DNA of 64,000 nucleotides from Bacteroidales bacterium (GCA_017525245.1 JAFXTE010000061.1:1-64000); one strand, 5' to 3'; counted from the first letter of the stretch, positions 53,283 to 62,909 are shown. Numbers and translations: made by a program. The notes: generated from the sequence alone by a model not told the origin.

Positions 53283-53320
53283 CTAACGTCTAACGTCTAA
53301 CGTCTCAAGTCTAACGTCTT
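53283..53320 (-). repeat. Heptanucleotide repeat at the end of the PpiD-like gene
   Basis: On the plus strand it has five units of CTAACGT (one CTCAAGT). On the minus strand the stop codon of the PpiD-like gene is in phase with the array. Confidence 0.85.
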
Positions 53321-55478
53321 ATTTCTGATAGAATCTCACGCGGTTGTCTAACACTTTAGCCTGGCTGATTAAGTAGTTGAGCAACGTGTTTTCGTTGCGC
53401 TCGCGACCCAGAAGCTCACTTTGGAGATAATTCTTTTCCATCATGAGGTTTTGAGAGGCTTGTCCGTCACGCTTTTCTTTCACATTCACCACATACACCA
53501 TGTTGTTGCCGCAAACTGCCGTCGGTTTGTTGGCGGGCAGGTTGAAGATTTGGCCGATGGCCTTGCTATCGACGCCACGGTTCATGTAGTAGTCGCCAGC
53601 GAAGCTCAGCATCACGCTGTCATTGGCAGCAACAGAATATTTCTGGGAAACGGCATCGAAACCAGAGGCAAGGTCTTTATTCAATTGGTCAGCAACCATG
53701 TTCAGTTTGTTCTTGCGCTCCAGAATCGTTTTAATATCATCTTTTGCATCTTTGTACTTCTGCACGCCTTTTTCACGGATTTGAGCCACGCAGGCGACAG
53801 CGAAATACATTCTGTTGATGTTGAACACATCAGAAATGGCGTCTTTCTTCACGTCATCGCCGAAAGCCCAGCTCACAATGTCACGGCAGTTGGGCAGTTG
53901 GCCGACATTCGCCATCATGGAGGTCACTCTTTCGCCGTTGACCACTTGGATACCCTTCTTGGCGGCATTGGCGATGAATTCTTCATTATTGGTTGCACCT
54001 GCGGCAAATTCGTTGGCTTGGGAACGCAAAGCGTTGAAAGTGGCCTCGGAGGCGTTCACATCATAATCATACAGGGCAAACTGACGTTTTTCAATGAGTT
54101 GGGTGCGGTCAAGTACTTGGAAAACGATGTAACCGTTGGGGGCTTTGTAAAGGTAAATGCCGCCGTTAGGAGTTTGAAGCAAATTGTTGTAAAGGGTTGA
54201 CATGGTGCCTCTTTCGGGAATCCAGAAAGTGGTGTCGCCTTGTTCGCGGCCATACAAGTAGTTGGGTTGCAGGTTGAAAATCGTGGCTTGGTTGGATTTG
54301 ATCACATCAATAAGGCTGTCTGCGATTCTGTGGGCCTCTTTCTTGGAATAGGGGGCTTCCTTGTATTGTGCGGTCTTGAACGGCAACTCGATGGTGGCCA
54401 CGAGCACAGAGTCGGGACGGTTGGCAACACCGAACACTTTGCCGAAATACCATTTTACGTTTTCATAGAGGAAGGGTTCAATGTAGCTGCCGACAGGAGA
54501 TTTGAAGATGAGGCTGTCGAGTTCGGGCAGGTTGATGTCGGATTCTTTGTAATAGGTGCTGTCAACAACACCATTGCCTTTGTAGAGATTGAATTCCGCA
54601 ATAGGTTTTTGGGTGAATTCGGTGAAATCTTTGCGCACGCTGTCTTCAATAGCCTTGAGGTCGGCGGGAGTGGGGTTGATGGGGAACACGGCCACGTTGA
54701 TGTCGCGGTTGCCAGCCTGAAGGTCGAACATATCGTTCTTGTGGATGTTGTAGAAATCCTTCATCTCCTTTTCAGAGACTTCCGGCTTCAGGTTCTGGAA
54801 AGCGGTGAGTTCCGGATTGACCATCATCATGGAAACCATGGCCATGTTGTTGTCTTTGGCTAACTGTTTCGCCAATGGGTCGGAGAAATAGAGGGTGTTT
54901 TGTGCCAAGGCAAAGTAGTTCTGCTGTTTTTCAGCACTCACGGCGAAGCGGACTAAAGCCTGATAGGCGTTGTAAATCTCCTTGCCCTGATCCTGGTTGG
55001 CAAGGGTCTCAATGTTGGAGATGATTCCCATTGCGTTCTCCGGACCGTACATCTGAGCCAGTGCGTTGGCGAACTGAGCAATGAACTGGTTGGGTTGCTG
55101 GGTGCTGAGGGAAGCCACCATGTTCTCCTTGAACTCCTCAATCATTTGCGGGGTGAAAGTCAAACCCAACTTTGCCAACTGTTTGTCTAAAACCGCTTCC
55201 TGAAGCATCTGCTGCCAAGTCATTTCGTGGATTTGGTAGGTCTCGTTGTCTTCAAAGGAGGTCTTGTTCTGCAGCAGTTTCATGAGGGCGGTGTTCTCCT
55301 CATATTGCTTGCTGTACTGTTGATCCATCTTCTTACCATCGATTTTCGCCATCACATACTTGTTCGAGAATGTGCGGTGAACGTTAGAAAGGTCGCCTAA
55401 GATAAATGCTAATAGGGCTAAACCGATGATTACCAATAAAAGCACACCGTGCTTACGAATTGAGCCAATTGCTGCCAT
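53319..55478 (-). CDS. PpiD/SurA-like membrane-anchored periplasmic foldase
   Basis: The protein has 719 residues. One N-terminal membrane segment (about 10-30; VLLLVIIGLALLAFILGDL) is followed by a SurA-N-type chaperone region (about 40-200) and a parvulin-like region (about 240-560), ending in a helical tail (LLNYLISQAKVLDNRVRFYQ). The layout is that of PpiD, an inner-membrane chaperone and peptidyl-prolyl isomerase that assists outer-membrane and secreted proteins. The parvulin catalytic residues are not obvious by eye, so isomerase activity is uncertain. Start at 55478. Confidence 0.85.
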   Translation of the reverse strand: MAAIGSIRKHGVLLLVIIGLALLAFILGDLSNVHRTFSNKYVMAKIDGKKMDQQYSKQYEENTALMKLLQNKTSFEDNETYQIHEMTWQQMLQEAVLDKQLAKLGLTFTPQMIEEFKENMVASLSTQQPNQFIAQFANALAQMYGPENAMGIISNIETLANQDQGKEIYNAYQALVRFAVSAEKQQNYFALAQNTLYFSDPLAKQLAKDNNMAMVSMMMVNPELTAFQNLKPEVSEKEMKDFYNIHKNDMFDLQAGNRDINVAVFPINPTPADLKAIEDSVRKDFTEFTQKPIAEFNLYKGNGVVDSTYYKESDINLPELDSLIFKSPVGSYIEPFLYENVKWYFGKVFGVANRPDSVLVATIELPFKTAQYKEAPYSKKEAHRIADSLIDVIKSNQATIFNLQPNYLYGREQGDTTFWIPERGTMSTLYNNLLQTPNGGIYLYKAPNGYIVFQVLDRTQLIEKRQFALYDYDVNASEATFNALRSQANEFAAGATNNEEFIANAAKKGIQVVNGERVTSMMANVGQLPNCRDIVSWAFGDDVKKDAISDVFNINRMYFAVACVAQIREKGVQKYKDAKDDIKTILERKNKLNMVADQLNKDLASGFDAVSQKYSVAANDSVMLSFAGDYYMNRGVDSKAIGQIFNLPANKPTAVCGNNMVYVVNVKEKRDGQASQNLMMEKNYLQSELLGRERNENTLLNYLISQAKVLDNRVRFYQK

Positions 55479-55526
55479 AAAATCTTTTATTTTTAGTTAT
55501 ACATTATATTTCAAAAAATAAGCCCG

Positions 55527-55534
55527 CAAAGGTA
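55527..55534 (-). promoter_or_regulatory. -7 promoter element for the PpiD-like gene
   Basis: TACCTTTG on the minus strand followed by CGGG, 48 bases before the start codon at 55478. Confidence 0.65.
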
Positions 55535-55696
55535 GCATTTTTTTGCATTGCTTCGTCTGCGTCGCAGTTTTTTATTATTTGATTGTAAAATTTTGATATA
55601 TAGTGGTTTGAAAAAAGAACACCCACTTTTTGAAGTTTGATTCGAAGTGGGCGTTGTGGAAAAATGGTCGATTTTGAAGGGTAACATCCGCAAATT

Positions 55697-55738
55697 TGAA
55701 ACCTGAAACCTGAAACTTGAAACTTGAAACCTGAAATA
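55697..55738 (-). repeat. Heptanucleotide repeat downstream of the SDR gene
   Basis: On the plus strand there are six units of TGAAACC, TGAAACT or TGAAATA. It begins about 25 bases after the stop codon of the minus-strand SDR gene. Confidence 0.8.
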
Positions 55739-55762
55739 GTTTCAACAGCCAACAGCCCCAAG

Positions 55763-57184
55763 CTATCCCCGGTACACCTGCGCGAAGAACGGGTTGTGCT
55801 TCGCCTGTTCCGCGTAGTTCCATTCCGGCGGGAGGCATTCGGGGCACCAATGGCCGCCTTCGAGAATGAGCTTCGGGGAGGCCTCGAACGTGTGTCCATC
55901 GTGGCATTGCCAGGTCAGCTTTTTGGCCGGGTCACCATCGTATTCGGTGGAAACCAGCTTGCCGCCACGGAATTCCGCTGCCTTCTGCAAATCGATGACA
56001 GTCAGTTCGGAAAGCGGTTTGCTTTCATCGTAGCCGTGGTCAATGTGTACCGCATGCTCGCGTCCGGGTAGATCCGAAAGGTCCCAGTCCTTCCAGTCGG
56101 GGATGGCGCGGTATTTTTCCATGCTGCCGTAGTAGGCGCGGATGCGTTTTTCGTCATTATGCTTGATCCAGTACTGCGTGCCGTAGGTTTTCTTGTTGGC
56201 TAACGTGTGCAACGCCATCTTGATGACGAACGGCGGCGCGATTTTGGCGAGTTTGAAGAACCCGGGAAGTCCGCCGCTCAGCTGCCGGAAATAGTCGTCC
56301 ACAGGCATGTTGGCGCGGAAGTGGAGGTAGTTTTCCAACACGTCTGCGTCCAGATAGTATTGGCCGTGGAAATTCTTGAGTACGAACCAGTTGGAGTTGA
56401 AAATCTTTTCGGGTTTCGGGCAGTAGGTGGCCTTGAGGATGCGGCATTCGAAGTCGTAGTTGGTCATGCGGTATTCGGGGCCGCTGCTGATGTTGTAGAA
56501 GCGGTTCCAGAACTCCTCTGGCACCTCGTCGCGGCATACGCGTTCGAGCAGGCGGCCGGAGTCCTCCACGGTGGCCCATTCCAGTACACCCTTGATGGGC
56601 ACGTGGAACATGATGGGGTCGAAGTTCTTGAGGATACCGGGGTAGAGGATGCCCGACTGGCGAAGACTTACCCAGTGTTTGAGCCCCGAGTCGGCGAAGA
56701 CGCGCTCGGCGATGATCTTGCTGATGCCGTAGCAGTCGAACTCGCTGGAGCAGACGGGGTCGCCGGTGCGGCCCCAGTGCAACGGCGCGTTGCGGTCGGA
56801 GGTCTGCGCCACCGATCCGATATAGACGGCCTTGATGTTGTCAGCGTTGGGTTGCGCGAGGGTGGCCTTGACCACGTTCTGCGCAGCGGTCACGTTGACT
56901 TTCAGGGTCTTTTCGGGGAAATAGTCCGCCGAGGGGGAGACCATGCCGCCCACGTGCAGCACGATATCCGCGCCGGTGACGCCGCGCAGCACGTCATCGT
57001 AATTCATCAGGTCGCCCCACACGATGCGGATTTTGTCCGCAACGGGGGCCAGTTTCTTCTCATTCTTGTGGCTTTTGCGCGCCAGGATGGTCACGTCATA
57101 TTGTTCGGGGTAGCGGAGCAACTCTTTGAGCCCTTCCCATCCCATGGTGCCGGTCGCGCCGGTGAGGAACACGTTTTTCTTCAT
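55763..57184 (-). CDS. Extended SDR/epimerase with a C-terminal zinc finger
   Basis: The protein has 473 residues. Residues 1-330 form an extended short-chain dehydrogenase/epimerase domain: NAD(P)-binding TGATGTMG at 8-15, VHGG-like LHVGG at 76-80, and the catalytic YGISK (Y152, K156). The C-terminal 45 residues add a treble-clef-like finger (WQCHDGHTFEA, then GGHWCPEC). Such fingers usually occur on nucleases and DNA-binding proteins and are rare on SDR enzymes. The substrate is unknown. It is the only gene between its promoter-like word (TATTTTCG at 57209-57216) and the PpiD-like gene. Confidence 0.8.
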   Translation of the reverse strand: MKKNVFLTGATGTMGWEGLKELLRYPEQYDVTILARKSHKNEKKLAPVADKIRIVWGDLMNYDDVLRGVTGADIVLHVGGMVSPSADYFPEKTLKVNVTAAQNVVKATLAQPNADNIKAVYIGSVAQTSDRNAPLHWGRTGDPVCSSEFDCYGISKIIAERVFADSGLKHWVSLRQSGILYPGILKNFDPIMFHVPIKGVLEWATVEDSGRLLERVCRDEVPEEFWNRFYNISSGPEYRMTNYDFECRILKATYCPKPEKIFNSNWFVLKNFHGQYYLDADVLENYLHFRANMPVDDYFRQLSGGLPGFFKLAKIAPPFVIKMALHTLANKKTYGTQYWIKHNDEKRIRAYYGSMEKYRAIPDWKDWDLSDLPGREHAVHIDHGYDESKPLSELTVIDLQKAAEFRGGKLVSTEYDGDPAKKLTWQCHDGHTFEASPKLILEGGHWCPECLPPEWNYAEQAKHNPFFAQVYRG

Positions 57185-57322
57185 CTTGCGGTTTGTTTTT
57201 TGAGGCCGCGAAAATACGATTTTTTCGCGTGTGAACTGCGCTTTGAAGGAGGTGAATTATGGATTGTAATTGAAATAAAGATGTGTGTCTTGGATTTTTT
57301 TTTTAGGGATAATATTTTTTTG

Positions 57323-57330
57323 TACTTTTG
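57323..57330 (+). promoter_or_regulatory. -7 promoter element for the adaptor/ABC operon
   Basis: TACTTTTG followed by CGCAC, 45 bases before the start at 57376. Confidence 0.6.
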
Positions 57331-57375
57331 CGCACTAGAGTAGTCTTTTTTTAAGTTACTGAATTTTAGGAAAAT

Positions 57376-58356
57376 ATGTTTGACAATTCTATACAAGTTG
57401 GACAAATTGGACATAAAGTCATGCGATTAGGCGTTGCCTGCTTGCTATTGGCTGGGTTTATGCTGTTTTCCGCGGGATGCGGGAAGAAACATCGCAAAAA
57501 CACCGCAAACGGTGTGTTTGAAGCTACGGAAATCATCGTTTCTTCCGAAAGTAACGGTAAAATGTTGAATTTCGACATTCAAGAGGGACAAACATACGAG
57601 GCAGGCACATTGTTGGGATGTATTGATACTTTTCAAACCTATCTGCAAATCAGGCAGTTGGAATCTTCTATCAATGCTACTTTGGCGCGTCGTCCGAATA
57701 TGCCCTCCCAGATGCGCGTCTTGGAAGACAAATTGGCAACCCTCGGCAAGGAGGAACGCCGTGTCCAGAATTTGTTGAAGGCTGATGCCGCCAGTACCAA
57801 ACAGTTGGAGGACATCCAGGCGGAGATCAACATCACCCAAAGCCAGCTCGCCGCTCAAAAGTCCGCCCTCTCCATTCAGGACCAGTCCATCCTCGAGGAG
57901 GTGGAGGCGATGCGCTTCCAGCTGCAACAATTGGAACACGCCATGGACAATTGCAAGATTAAAGCTCCGATTACCGGCACCATTATCAACAAATACATCG
58001 AGACCAATGAGTTGGCGTACGCTGGGAAACCCTTGTTCAAGATTGCCGACATCACCAACATGTTCATCAAAGTTTATGTGACGGAGGATATGTTGGCCTC
58101 CATCAAGCTGAATCAGGATGTCCTTGTGCATCTTGACAGCTATTCTCAGGATAATGATAGCAAGAAAAAAGACAAGAAGTCTAACGGAATCACTTTTAAC
58201 GGCAAGGTTACATGGATTTCTCCCAAGGCTGAGTTCACTCCAAAAATGATTCAGACCAAAGAAGATCGCACGAATCTTGTGTATGCGGTCAAAGTGAATT
58301 TCCTCAATGACGGCTCCGCCAAAATTGGTATGCCAGGAGATGTCGAGTTCAAGTAG
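57376..58356 (+). CDS. HlyD-family periplasmic adaptor lipoprotein
   Basis: The protein has 326 residues. A better start may be the ATG at 57421, which gives a lipoprotein signal MRLGVACLLLAGFMLFSAGC with the lipobox cysteine at its end. The rest has the order of membrane fusion proteins: a biotinyl-lipoyl half (GVFEATEIIVSSESNGKML), a long coiled-coil hairpin (about 90-190), the second lipoyl half (CKIKAPITGTIIN), and a beta-barrel. It should bridge an inner-membrane transporter to the outer membrane. It is followed 24 bases later by an ABC ATPase. Confidence 0.8.
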   Translation: MFDNSIQVGQIGHKVMRLGVACLLLAGFMLFSAGCGKKHRKNTANGVFEATEIIVSSESNGKMLNFDIQEGQTYEAGTLLGCIDTFQTYLQIRQLESSINATLARRPNMPSQMRVLEDKLATLGKEERRVQNLLKADAASTKQLEDIQAEINITQSQLAAQKSALSIQDQSILEEVEAMRFQLQQLEHAMDNCKIKAPITGTIINKYIETNELAYAGKPLFKIADITNMFIKVYVTEDMLASIKLNQDVLVHLDSYSQDNDSKKKDKKSNGITFNGKVTWISPKAEFTPKMIQTKEDRTNLVYAVKVNFLNDGSAKIGMPGDVEFK

Positions 58357-58380
58357 AATCTTGCGAAAAACCGCATCACG

Positions 58381-59304
58381 ATGACCAATGCAATCAGCAT
58401 AGAGTCTGTCAGCAAAACCTACGACGGGGGCGTTCGCGCACTCCAGCATGTTTCCTTTGATGTTTTTGAGAATGAGGTGTTCGGGTTGGTCGGCCCCGAC
58501 GGCGCAGGCAAGTCCACCCTTTTCAACATCCTCACCTCTTTGATTCTGCCTGAAGAGGGCAAAATCTCCATGTTAGGCTATGATGTGGTGAAGGACTACA
58601 AGGAGATCCGGCGCATGATCGGCTATCTGCCGGGAACGTTTTCGCTATATCCGGATCTCACCGTTCAGGAGAACTTAGAGTTCTTCGCCGTGATGTATGA
58701 GAGCAGCATTCGTGCTAACATGCGTTTGATCAGTCCGATATGGAAACAACTGATGCCTTTTAAGGATAGAAAGGCCGGCAAGCTTTCTGGTGGTATGAAA
58801 CAGAAGCTGGCGCTGTGCTGCGCCCTGATCCACCGTCCGCACATCCTTTTCCTTGACGAACCAACCACCGGAGTGGATCCCGTTTCCCGTAAGGAGTTCT
58901 GGGACATTCTGCGCTCCATCAAGAGCCAGGGCATCACGGTGGTGGTTTCCACGCCCTACATGGACGAGGCCACTCGTTGCGACCGTATCGCCATGATTCA
59001 GGAGGGTGTCATTTTCAAAATCGACACTCCCGCTAATATCGTTCAGCAATTCCAAGGGCATCTCTACTCGTTCAAGTCCGAAAACATATTTTCTCTGTTG
59101 CAGGTGATGGAGTCCTGTCCGCTGAATTGCATCTATTATCCGTATGGGGAGTCGTGCCACATTGTTTTTTATGATGACATCTCGACTGCACTTCCGTCGT
59201 TTCAAGATTTTATGCAGCAGAATGGACAAACCATTTTGGAGATAATCCCTATAGAACCATCCGTGGAGGACTGCTTCATTGAAATTGTCAAAAAGGCTGA
59301 ATAA
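58381..59304 (+). CDS. ABC transporter ATPase subunit
   Basis: The protein has 307 residues. Walker A is GPDGAGKST (about 39-47), the signature is LSGGMKQKLAL, Walker B is ILFLDEPTTGVDP and an H-loop follows. It is of the drug/ABC-2 exporter type and would normally work with an ABC-2 permease and the adaptor upstream. No permease gene follows; the next gene is a hydrolase. The domain is single, unlike YbhF, which has two. Confidence 0.9.
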   Translation: MTNAISIESVSKTYDGGVRALQHVSFDVFENEVFGLVGPDGAGKSTLFNILTSLILPEEGKISMLGYDVVKDYKEIRRMIGYLPGTFSLYPDLTVQENLEFFAVMYESSIRANMRLISPIWKQLMPFKDRKAGKLSGGMKQKLALCCALIHRPHILFLDEPTTGVDPVSRKEFWDILRSIKSQGITVVVSTPYMDEATRCDRIAMIQEGVIFKIDTPANIVQQFQGHLYSFKSENIFSLLQVMESCPLNCIYYPYGESCHIVFYDDISTALPSFQDFMQQNGQTILEIIPIEPSVEDCFIEIVKKAE

Positions 59305-59337
59305 TCTAAAGTAACACATCAAATAATCTTATTTAAT

Positions 59338-60108
59338 ATGATGAAAATCACATTGTTGGGTACTGGCACTTCGCAGGGTGTTCCTGTCGTGGGTTGCCAA
59401 TGTGAAGTGTGCAAATCCAACGATCCGCGTGACAACCGTCTGCGCACCTCCGCTTTTGTGGAGGCCGATGGAGTGAGCTTGCTCATCGACACCGGTCCCG
59501 ACTTGAGGCAGCAGCTTTTGCGCGAGCAGATCTCTCATATCGATGCCGTCCTTGTGACACACGAGCATAAAGATCATTTGGCAGGACTTGATGATATCCG
59601 CCCCGTCTTCTTTATGCAGAAACACCCAATGGACATCTATGCGATGCAGCGCGTGCTTTCCGTGGTGCGAAAGGATTTCGACTATGCTTTCAAGGAACAT
59701 CCATATCCAGGTGCGCCTTCGTTCCAACTCCACCCCGTAAGGTATGACCGCTTTTTTGTGAAAAATGTCGAAATCCAGCCTATTCAAGTGCGTCATTTGA
59801 CCCTTCCCATATTAGGGTTCCGCATCGGGACGTTTGCCTACATTACCGATGCGAGTTTTGTGGCGGATTCTGAACTGGCACATCTTCAGAATTTGGATGT
59901 GTTGGTCGTTAACGCCTTGCATCACGAAAAACACTATTCCCATTTCAACCTGGAGCAGGCGTTGCATTTCGTGGACGTTGTCAAACCCAAACACGCCTAT
60001 CTGACCCATGTATCTCACCACATGGGTTTATATGCCGATGTGGAGAAAACCTTGCCCCCTCACGTGACGTTAGGGTACGATGGTTTGAAGATCACAATCG
60101 ATAGATAG
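59338..60108 (+). CDS. PhnP-like metallo-beta-lactamase-fold phosphodiesterase
   Basis: The protein has 256 residues. The MBL motif THEHKDH is at 74-80 (H75, H77, D79, H80). The N-terminal GCQCEVC (C20, C22, C25) is the cysteine site that binds a structural zinc in PhnP, so the protein is likely a cyclic phosphodiesterase or related hydrolase. The remaining metal ligands are a second histidine near YLTHVSHHMG. The 3' end overlaps the convergent LTD gene by 17 bases. Confidence 0.85.
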   Translation: MMKITLLGTGTSQGVPVVGCQCEVCKSNDPRDNRLRTSAFVEADGVSLLIDTGPDLRQQLLREQISHIDAVLVTHEHKDHLAGLDDIRPVFFMQKHPMDIYAMQRVLSVVRKDFDYAFKEHPYPGAPSFQLHPVRYDRFFVKNVEIQPIQVRHLTLPILGFRIGTFAYITDASFVADSELAHLQNLDVLVVNALHHEKHYSHFNLEQALHFVDVVKPKHAYLTHVSHHMGLYADVEKTLPPHVTLGYDGLKITIDR

Positions 60109-61825
60109 AAACCACCTTACGTTTCCGTATTGTTTTTTTTGTGCGAAGATTCCAACCTTCGATTTGCACCACATACATTCCTGCCGGTGCGGACTGGTTG
60201 CGGTCGTCAAGGCCATCCCATCGGAATCTTGCAGACGTTCCGCACAACACATTGTTTGCCAGATGCTTTACAGGTTGACCGCGGTTGTTGAAGATGACGA
60301 TGCTTACACGGTTTTCCTCTTCGGTGAAAGCACATAGCACCTCAGTATAATCCTCATAGCCGTCGTTGTCAGGAGAAAACACCTCAGGGGTGATTTCAAA
60401 CTCGTTGTTTTCCAACGCATTGCCCGCTTGCGAATTCTCGTATCCGGGCGTGCCGAACCCCGCACTCTCCGCAGCTGAACGCCAGTTGTTTTCGTCTTGG
60501 GTGGGCATGTCCGGATATAGCCGTTCCAAACTCACTCCTTTGGTGGTCAGCAGCTTCGGGTAGTGCATCTCCTCGGTGTAGCTGAACCGGTCTATGGGTT
60601 GCAAACTTCTGTCAGTCAGATGGATGATGCCCTTGCTGATGGCGAAATCAGGCAATGAGTCGCATTCTACAAGCCGTTTCTCGTCCTTGCAAACATACTG
60701 CTGAAGGGTGATGTTCTTTTGCTTACACAGAGCCACATACGTTTTGGGTTGTAGTTGCCATCCTTTGGAAACGGCCACAACCGCCTTTTGTGGCAAGGTG
60801 TCGCCGCCGTATCCGACTTTCACCTCCTTCAAGTCGATGATGTGTTTGGATCGGTTGTAGATTTCCAAGTAATCCGCATTTTCGTTGTCAATTGGATTTG
60901 TTAATATCTCGTTGATTACCAAATCGAAAGGTTCTGGCGGGGAGGCTCGTCCGAAAGGGATTCGGTCATCAATTTGATACGTGTTTCCGCCGCAGTCGGT
61001 GAGTGTGCCGGAAAGAAACAGCGTGTAGTCTGTTTCTGGCTTCACCGCAGCTCCAAACCGGATGTCCGCTGACGAGAATTCTGGCGGTACTTCCTTGATG
61101 TCCAGAATGGTTAGTGGCGGCTCGGTGCGGAATTTCCCGTCATTCTCCGTGACATCAGCGGACACTGTTTTTGAGAAATGGACGCGCAAGGTCGTGGAAT
61201 CAGGCGTCGTCACTCCTGAGATGAGTGGTATGCTGTTAAAATTCAATGTGTTGCGGATGGAATTAGGCTGTCCTGGAGTGCCGCCGAGTGGGCTTGTGGA
61301 GGAGTTCCAGTTTTCACTTCCCACACACGGCCAGTTCGCGTCAGTCATTTCCAATGCCCATCCGCCTTCCTGTTTGATAACTTCAGCGTGCCAAGATTTG
61401 CTATAACTCACAAAATGAATCACTTCGTCGTGTTGGTTGTAAAGGGTCAGCTGTTGTCCACCGTCAGTGAGTGCCAATGACGACAACGTGAAAATGTGAT
61501 CGCAGTAAGGCGTGAAATCCTCCAAATATTTCTGCGCGATGAGCACCGCGTAACCACAGCTGTCAATCGTCATGTCGGGGAGGTTTTTGACAGTGTTTCC
61601 TACCTTCAGTCGCCAACCGTGAAAGGTGCAAGGGTAGGGGAGACGGTTGTGCAGTTCAATGTACTCCACCGCCGGCAGTCCGATTTCGGGGGTCGGTTTG
61701 GCCATGATTTCGCTGATAATGATATCATAACGATTTGGTTCAGAGTGTGTTTGGCACAGAATATCGTTTTGGGTCAACAGGACAGATGCCGTAAGCAGTA
61801 ATGCTTTCAAAGTTTTTTTAATCAT
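60092..61825 (-). CDS. Secreted lamin-tail-domain surface protein
   Basis: The protein has 577 residues, with a signal sequence (about 1-26, ending ILCQ). Two lamin-tail-like domains are visible (IIISEIMAKPTPEIG and LVINEILTNPIDNENADYLE). The C-terminal 85 residues have the type-B-like sorting pattern FSPDNDGYEDYTEV to VVSIYRL, with an FlgD-like strand GMYVVQIEGW. It should be exported through the type IX system and retained on the surface. The start at 61825 fits the promoter at 61854-61861. Confidence 0.82.
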   Translation of the reverse strand: MIKKTLKALLLTASVLLTQNDILCQTHSEPNRYDIIISEIMAKPTPEIGLPAVEYIELHNRLPYPCTFHGWRLKVGNTVKNLPDMTIDSCGYAVLIAQKYLEDFTPYCDHIFTLSSLALTDGGQQLTLYNQHDEVIHFVSYSKSWHAEVIKQEGGWALEMTDANWPCVGSENWNSSTSPLGGTPGQPNSIRNTLNFNSIPLISGVTTPDSTTLRVHFSKTVSADVTENDGKFRTEPPLTILDIKEVPPEFSSADIRFGAAVKPETDYTLFLSGTLTDCGGNTYQIDDRIPFGRASPPEPFDLVINEILTNPIDNENADYLEIYNRSKHIIDLKEVKVGYGGDTLPQKAVVAVSKGWQLQPKTYVALCKQKNITLQQYVCKDEKRLVECDSLPDFAISKGIIHLTDRSLQPIDRFSYTEEMHYPKLLTTKGVSLERLYPDMPTQDENNWRSAAESAGFGTPGYENSQAGNALENNEFEITPEVFSPDNDGYEDYTEVLCAFTEEENRVSIVIFNNRGQPVKHLANNVLCGTSARFRWDGLDDRNQSAPAGMYVVQIEGWNLRTKKTIRKRKVVSIYRL

Positions 61826-61853
61826 ACCGTTTTTTGTTTTCTGTTTATGTCTG

Positions 61854-61870
61854 CAAAAATACTACATTTG
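61854..61870. promoter_or_regulatory. Back-to-back divergent -7 elements for the LTD gene and asd
   Basis: TATTTTTG on the minus strand (61854-61861) and TACATTTG on the plus strand (61863-61870) are separated by one base. Each points away from the other, so the -33 region of one lies in the transcript start region of the other. Confidence 0.55.
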
Positions 61871-61922
61871 CGGGCTGAAATCAAGTATTGTTGATAACTT
61901 TTTAAAAATAAATCAAGAAATT

Positions 61923-62909
61923 ATGAAAATTGCCCTTGTCGGAGCCACTGGATTGGTGGGTGGCGTAATGCGTAAAGTGTTAGTAGAAAGAGGATTCGAA
62001 GATTGTGAATTCATTCCGGCTGCTTCCTCGAAATCCGTCGGAAAATTATTAACATTTGGTGACCGCGAGGTTGCTGTCGTATCGGTTGAGGAGGCCATCG
62101 CGCAGCATCCGGACTTTGCCATTTTCTCGGCAGGCAGTGCCGCCTCGTTAGAGTATGCGCCCAAGTTCGCAGCTGTCGGCACTGTGGTCATTGACAACTC
62201 CGCTGCTTGGCGCAGCGACCCGAAGATTCCGCTCGTGGTGCCTGAAATCAACGGTGATGTCATCACCCCGAATGACAAGATCATCGCCAACCCGAACTGC
62301 TCCACCATCCAGATGGTGATGGCGCTGGCTCCGTTGCACAAACGCTTTGGAATCAAACGGTTGGTGGTTTCGACTTACCAGTCTGTCACGGGCACTGGCA
62401 AGAAGGCCGTGGATCAGCTGATGAGTGAGCGTGCGGGGCTTCCCTGCGATCCCGCCTATCCGCATCCCATCGATATGAACCTTTTCCCTCATGGCGGCTC
62501 TTTCACCGATGACGGTTATACCACCGAGGAAATCAAGCTGTTGAACGAGACTCGTAAGATATTGAGGGATAATAACATCCAAGTTACTGCAACCGTTGCC
62601 CGCGTGCCCGTCACAGGAGGCCATTCCGAGGCGGTGAACGTGGAGTTCCGTCAGGATTACGATTTGGCGGAAGTCTATGAGTTGTTGAACGACATGCCAG
62701 GTGTGAAGGTGCTGGACGCTCCTGCAGAGAATGTCTATCCGATGCCGAAATACGCTGAGGGACAGGACGATGTCTTCGTGGGCCGTATCCGCCGCGACTT
62801 CTCCCAACCCAACACGCTGAACCTTTGGGTGGTGGCCGACAACTTGCGCAAGGGCGCCGCAACGAATGCGGTGCAGATTATGCAGTATATTATGACGATG
62901 AAGCGATGA
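61923..62909 (+). CDS. asd: Aspartate-semialdehyde dehydrogenase
   Basis: The protein has 328 residues. It reduces aspartyl phosphate to the semialdehyde in the lysine, threonine, methionine and cell-wall pathway. The NADP-binding start is ALVGATGLVGG, and the catalytic cysteine is C126 in NPNCST. The active-site histidine lies in PVTGGHSEAVNV. Length and order are normal. The stop codon lies inside an octanucleotide repeat, which also encodes the final MKR. Confidence 0.94.
   Translation: MKIALVGATGLVGGVMRKVLVERGFEDCEFIPAASSKSVGKLLTFGDREVAVVSVEEAIAQHPDFAIFSAGSAASLEYAPKFAAVGTVVIDNSAAWRSDPKIPLVVPEINGDVITPNDKIIANPNCSTIQMVMALAPLHKRFGIKRLVVSTYQSVTGTGKKAVDQLMSERAGLPCDPAYPHPIDMNLFPHGGSFTDDGYTTEEIKLLNETRKILRDNNIQVTATVARVPVTGGHSEAVNVEFRQDYDLAEVYELLNDMPGVKVLDAPAENVYPMPKYAEGQDDVFVGRIRRDFSQPNTLNLWVVADNLRKGAATNAVQIMQYIMTMKR

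Noticed and set aside
53421..54200. Open frame of 259 codons on the plus strand across the PpiD-like gene
   Set aside because: It is antisense to a conserved gene and has no start context or product.
56207..57343. Open frame of 378 codons on the plus strand across the SDR gene
   Set aside because: It is antisense to clear NAD-binding and YxxxK motifs and has low-complexity valine- and glycine-rich content.
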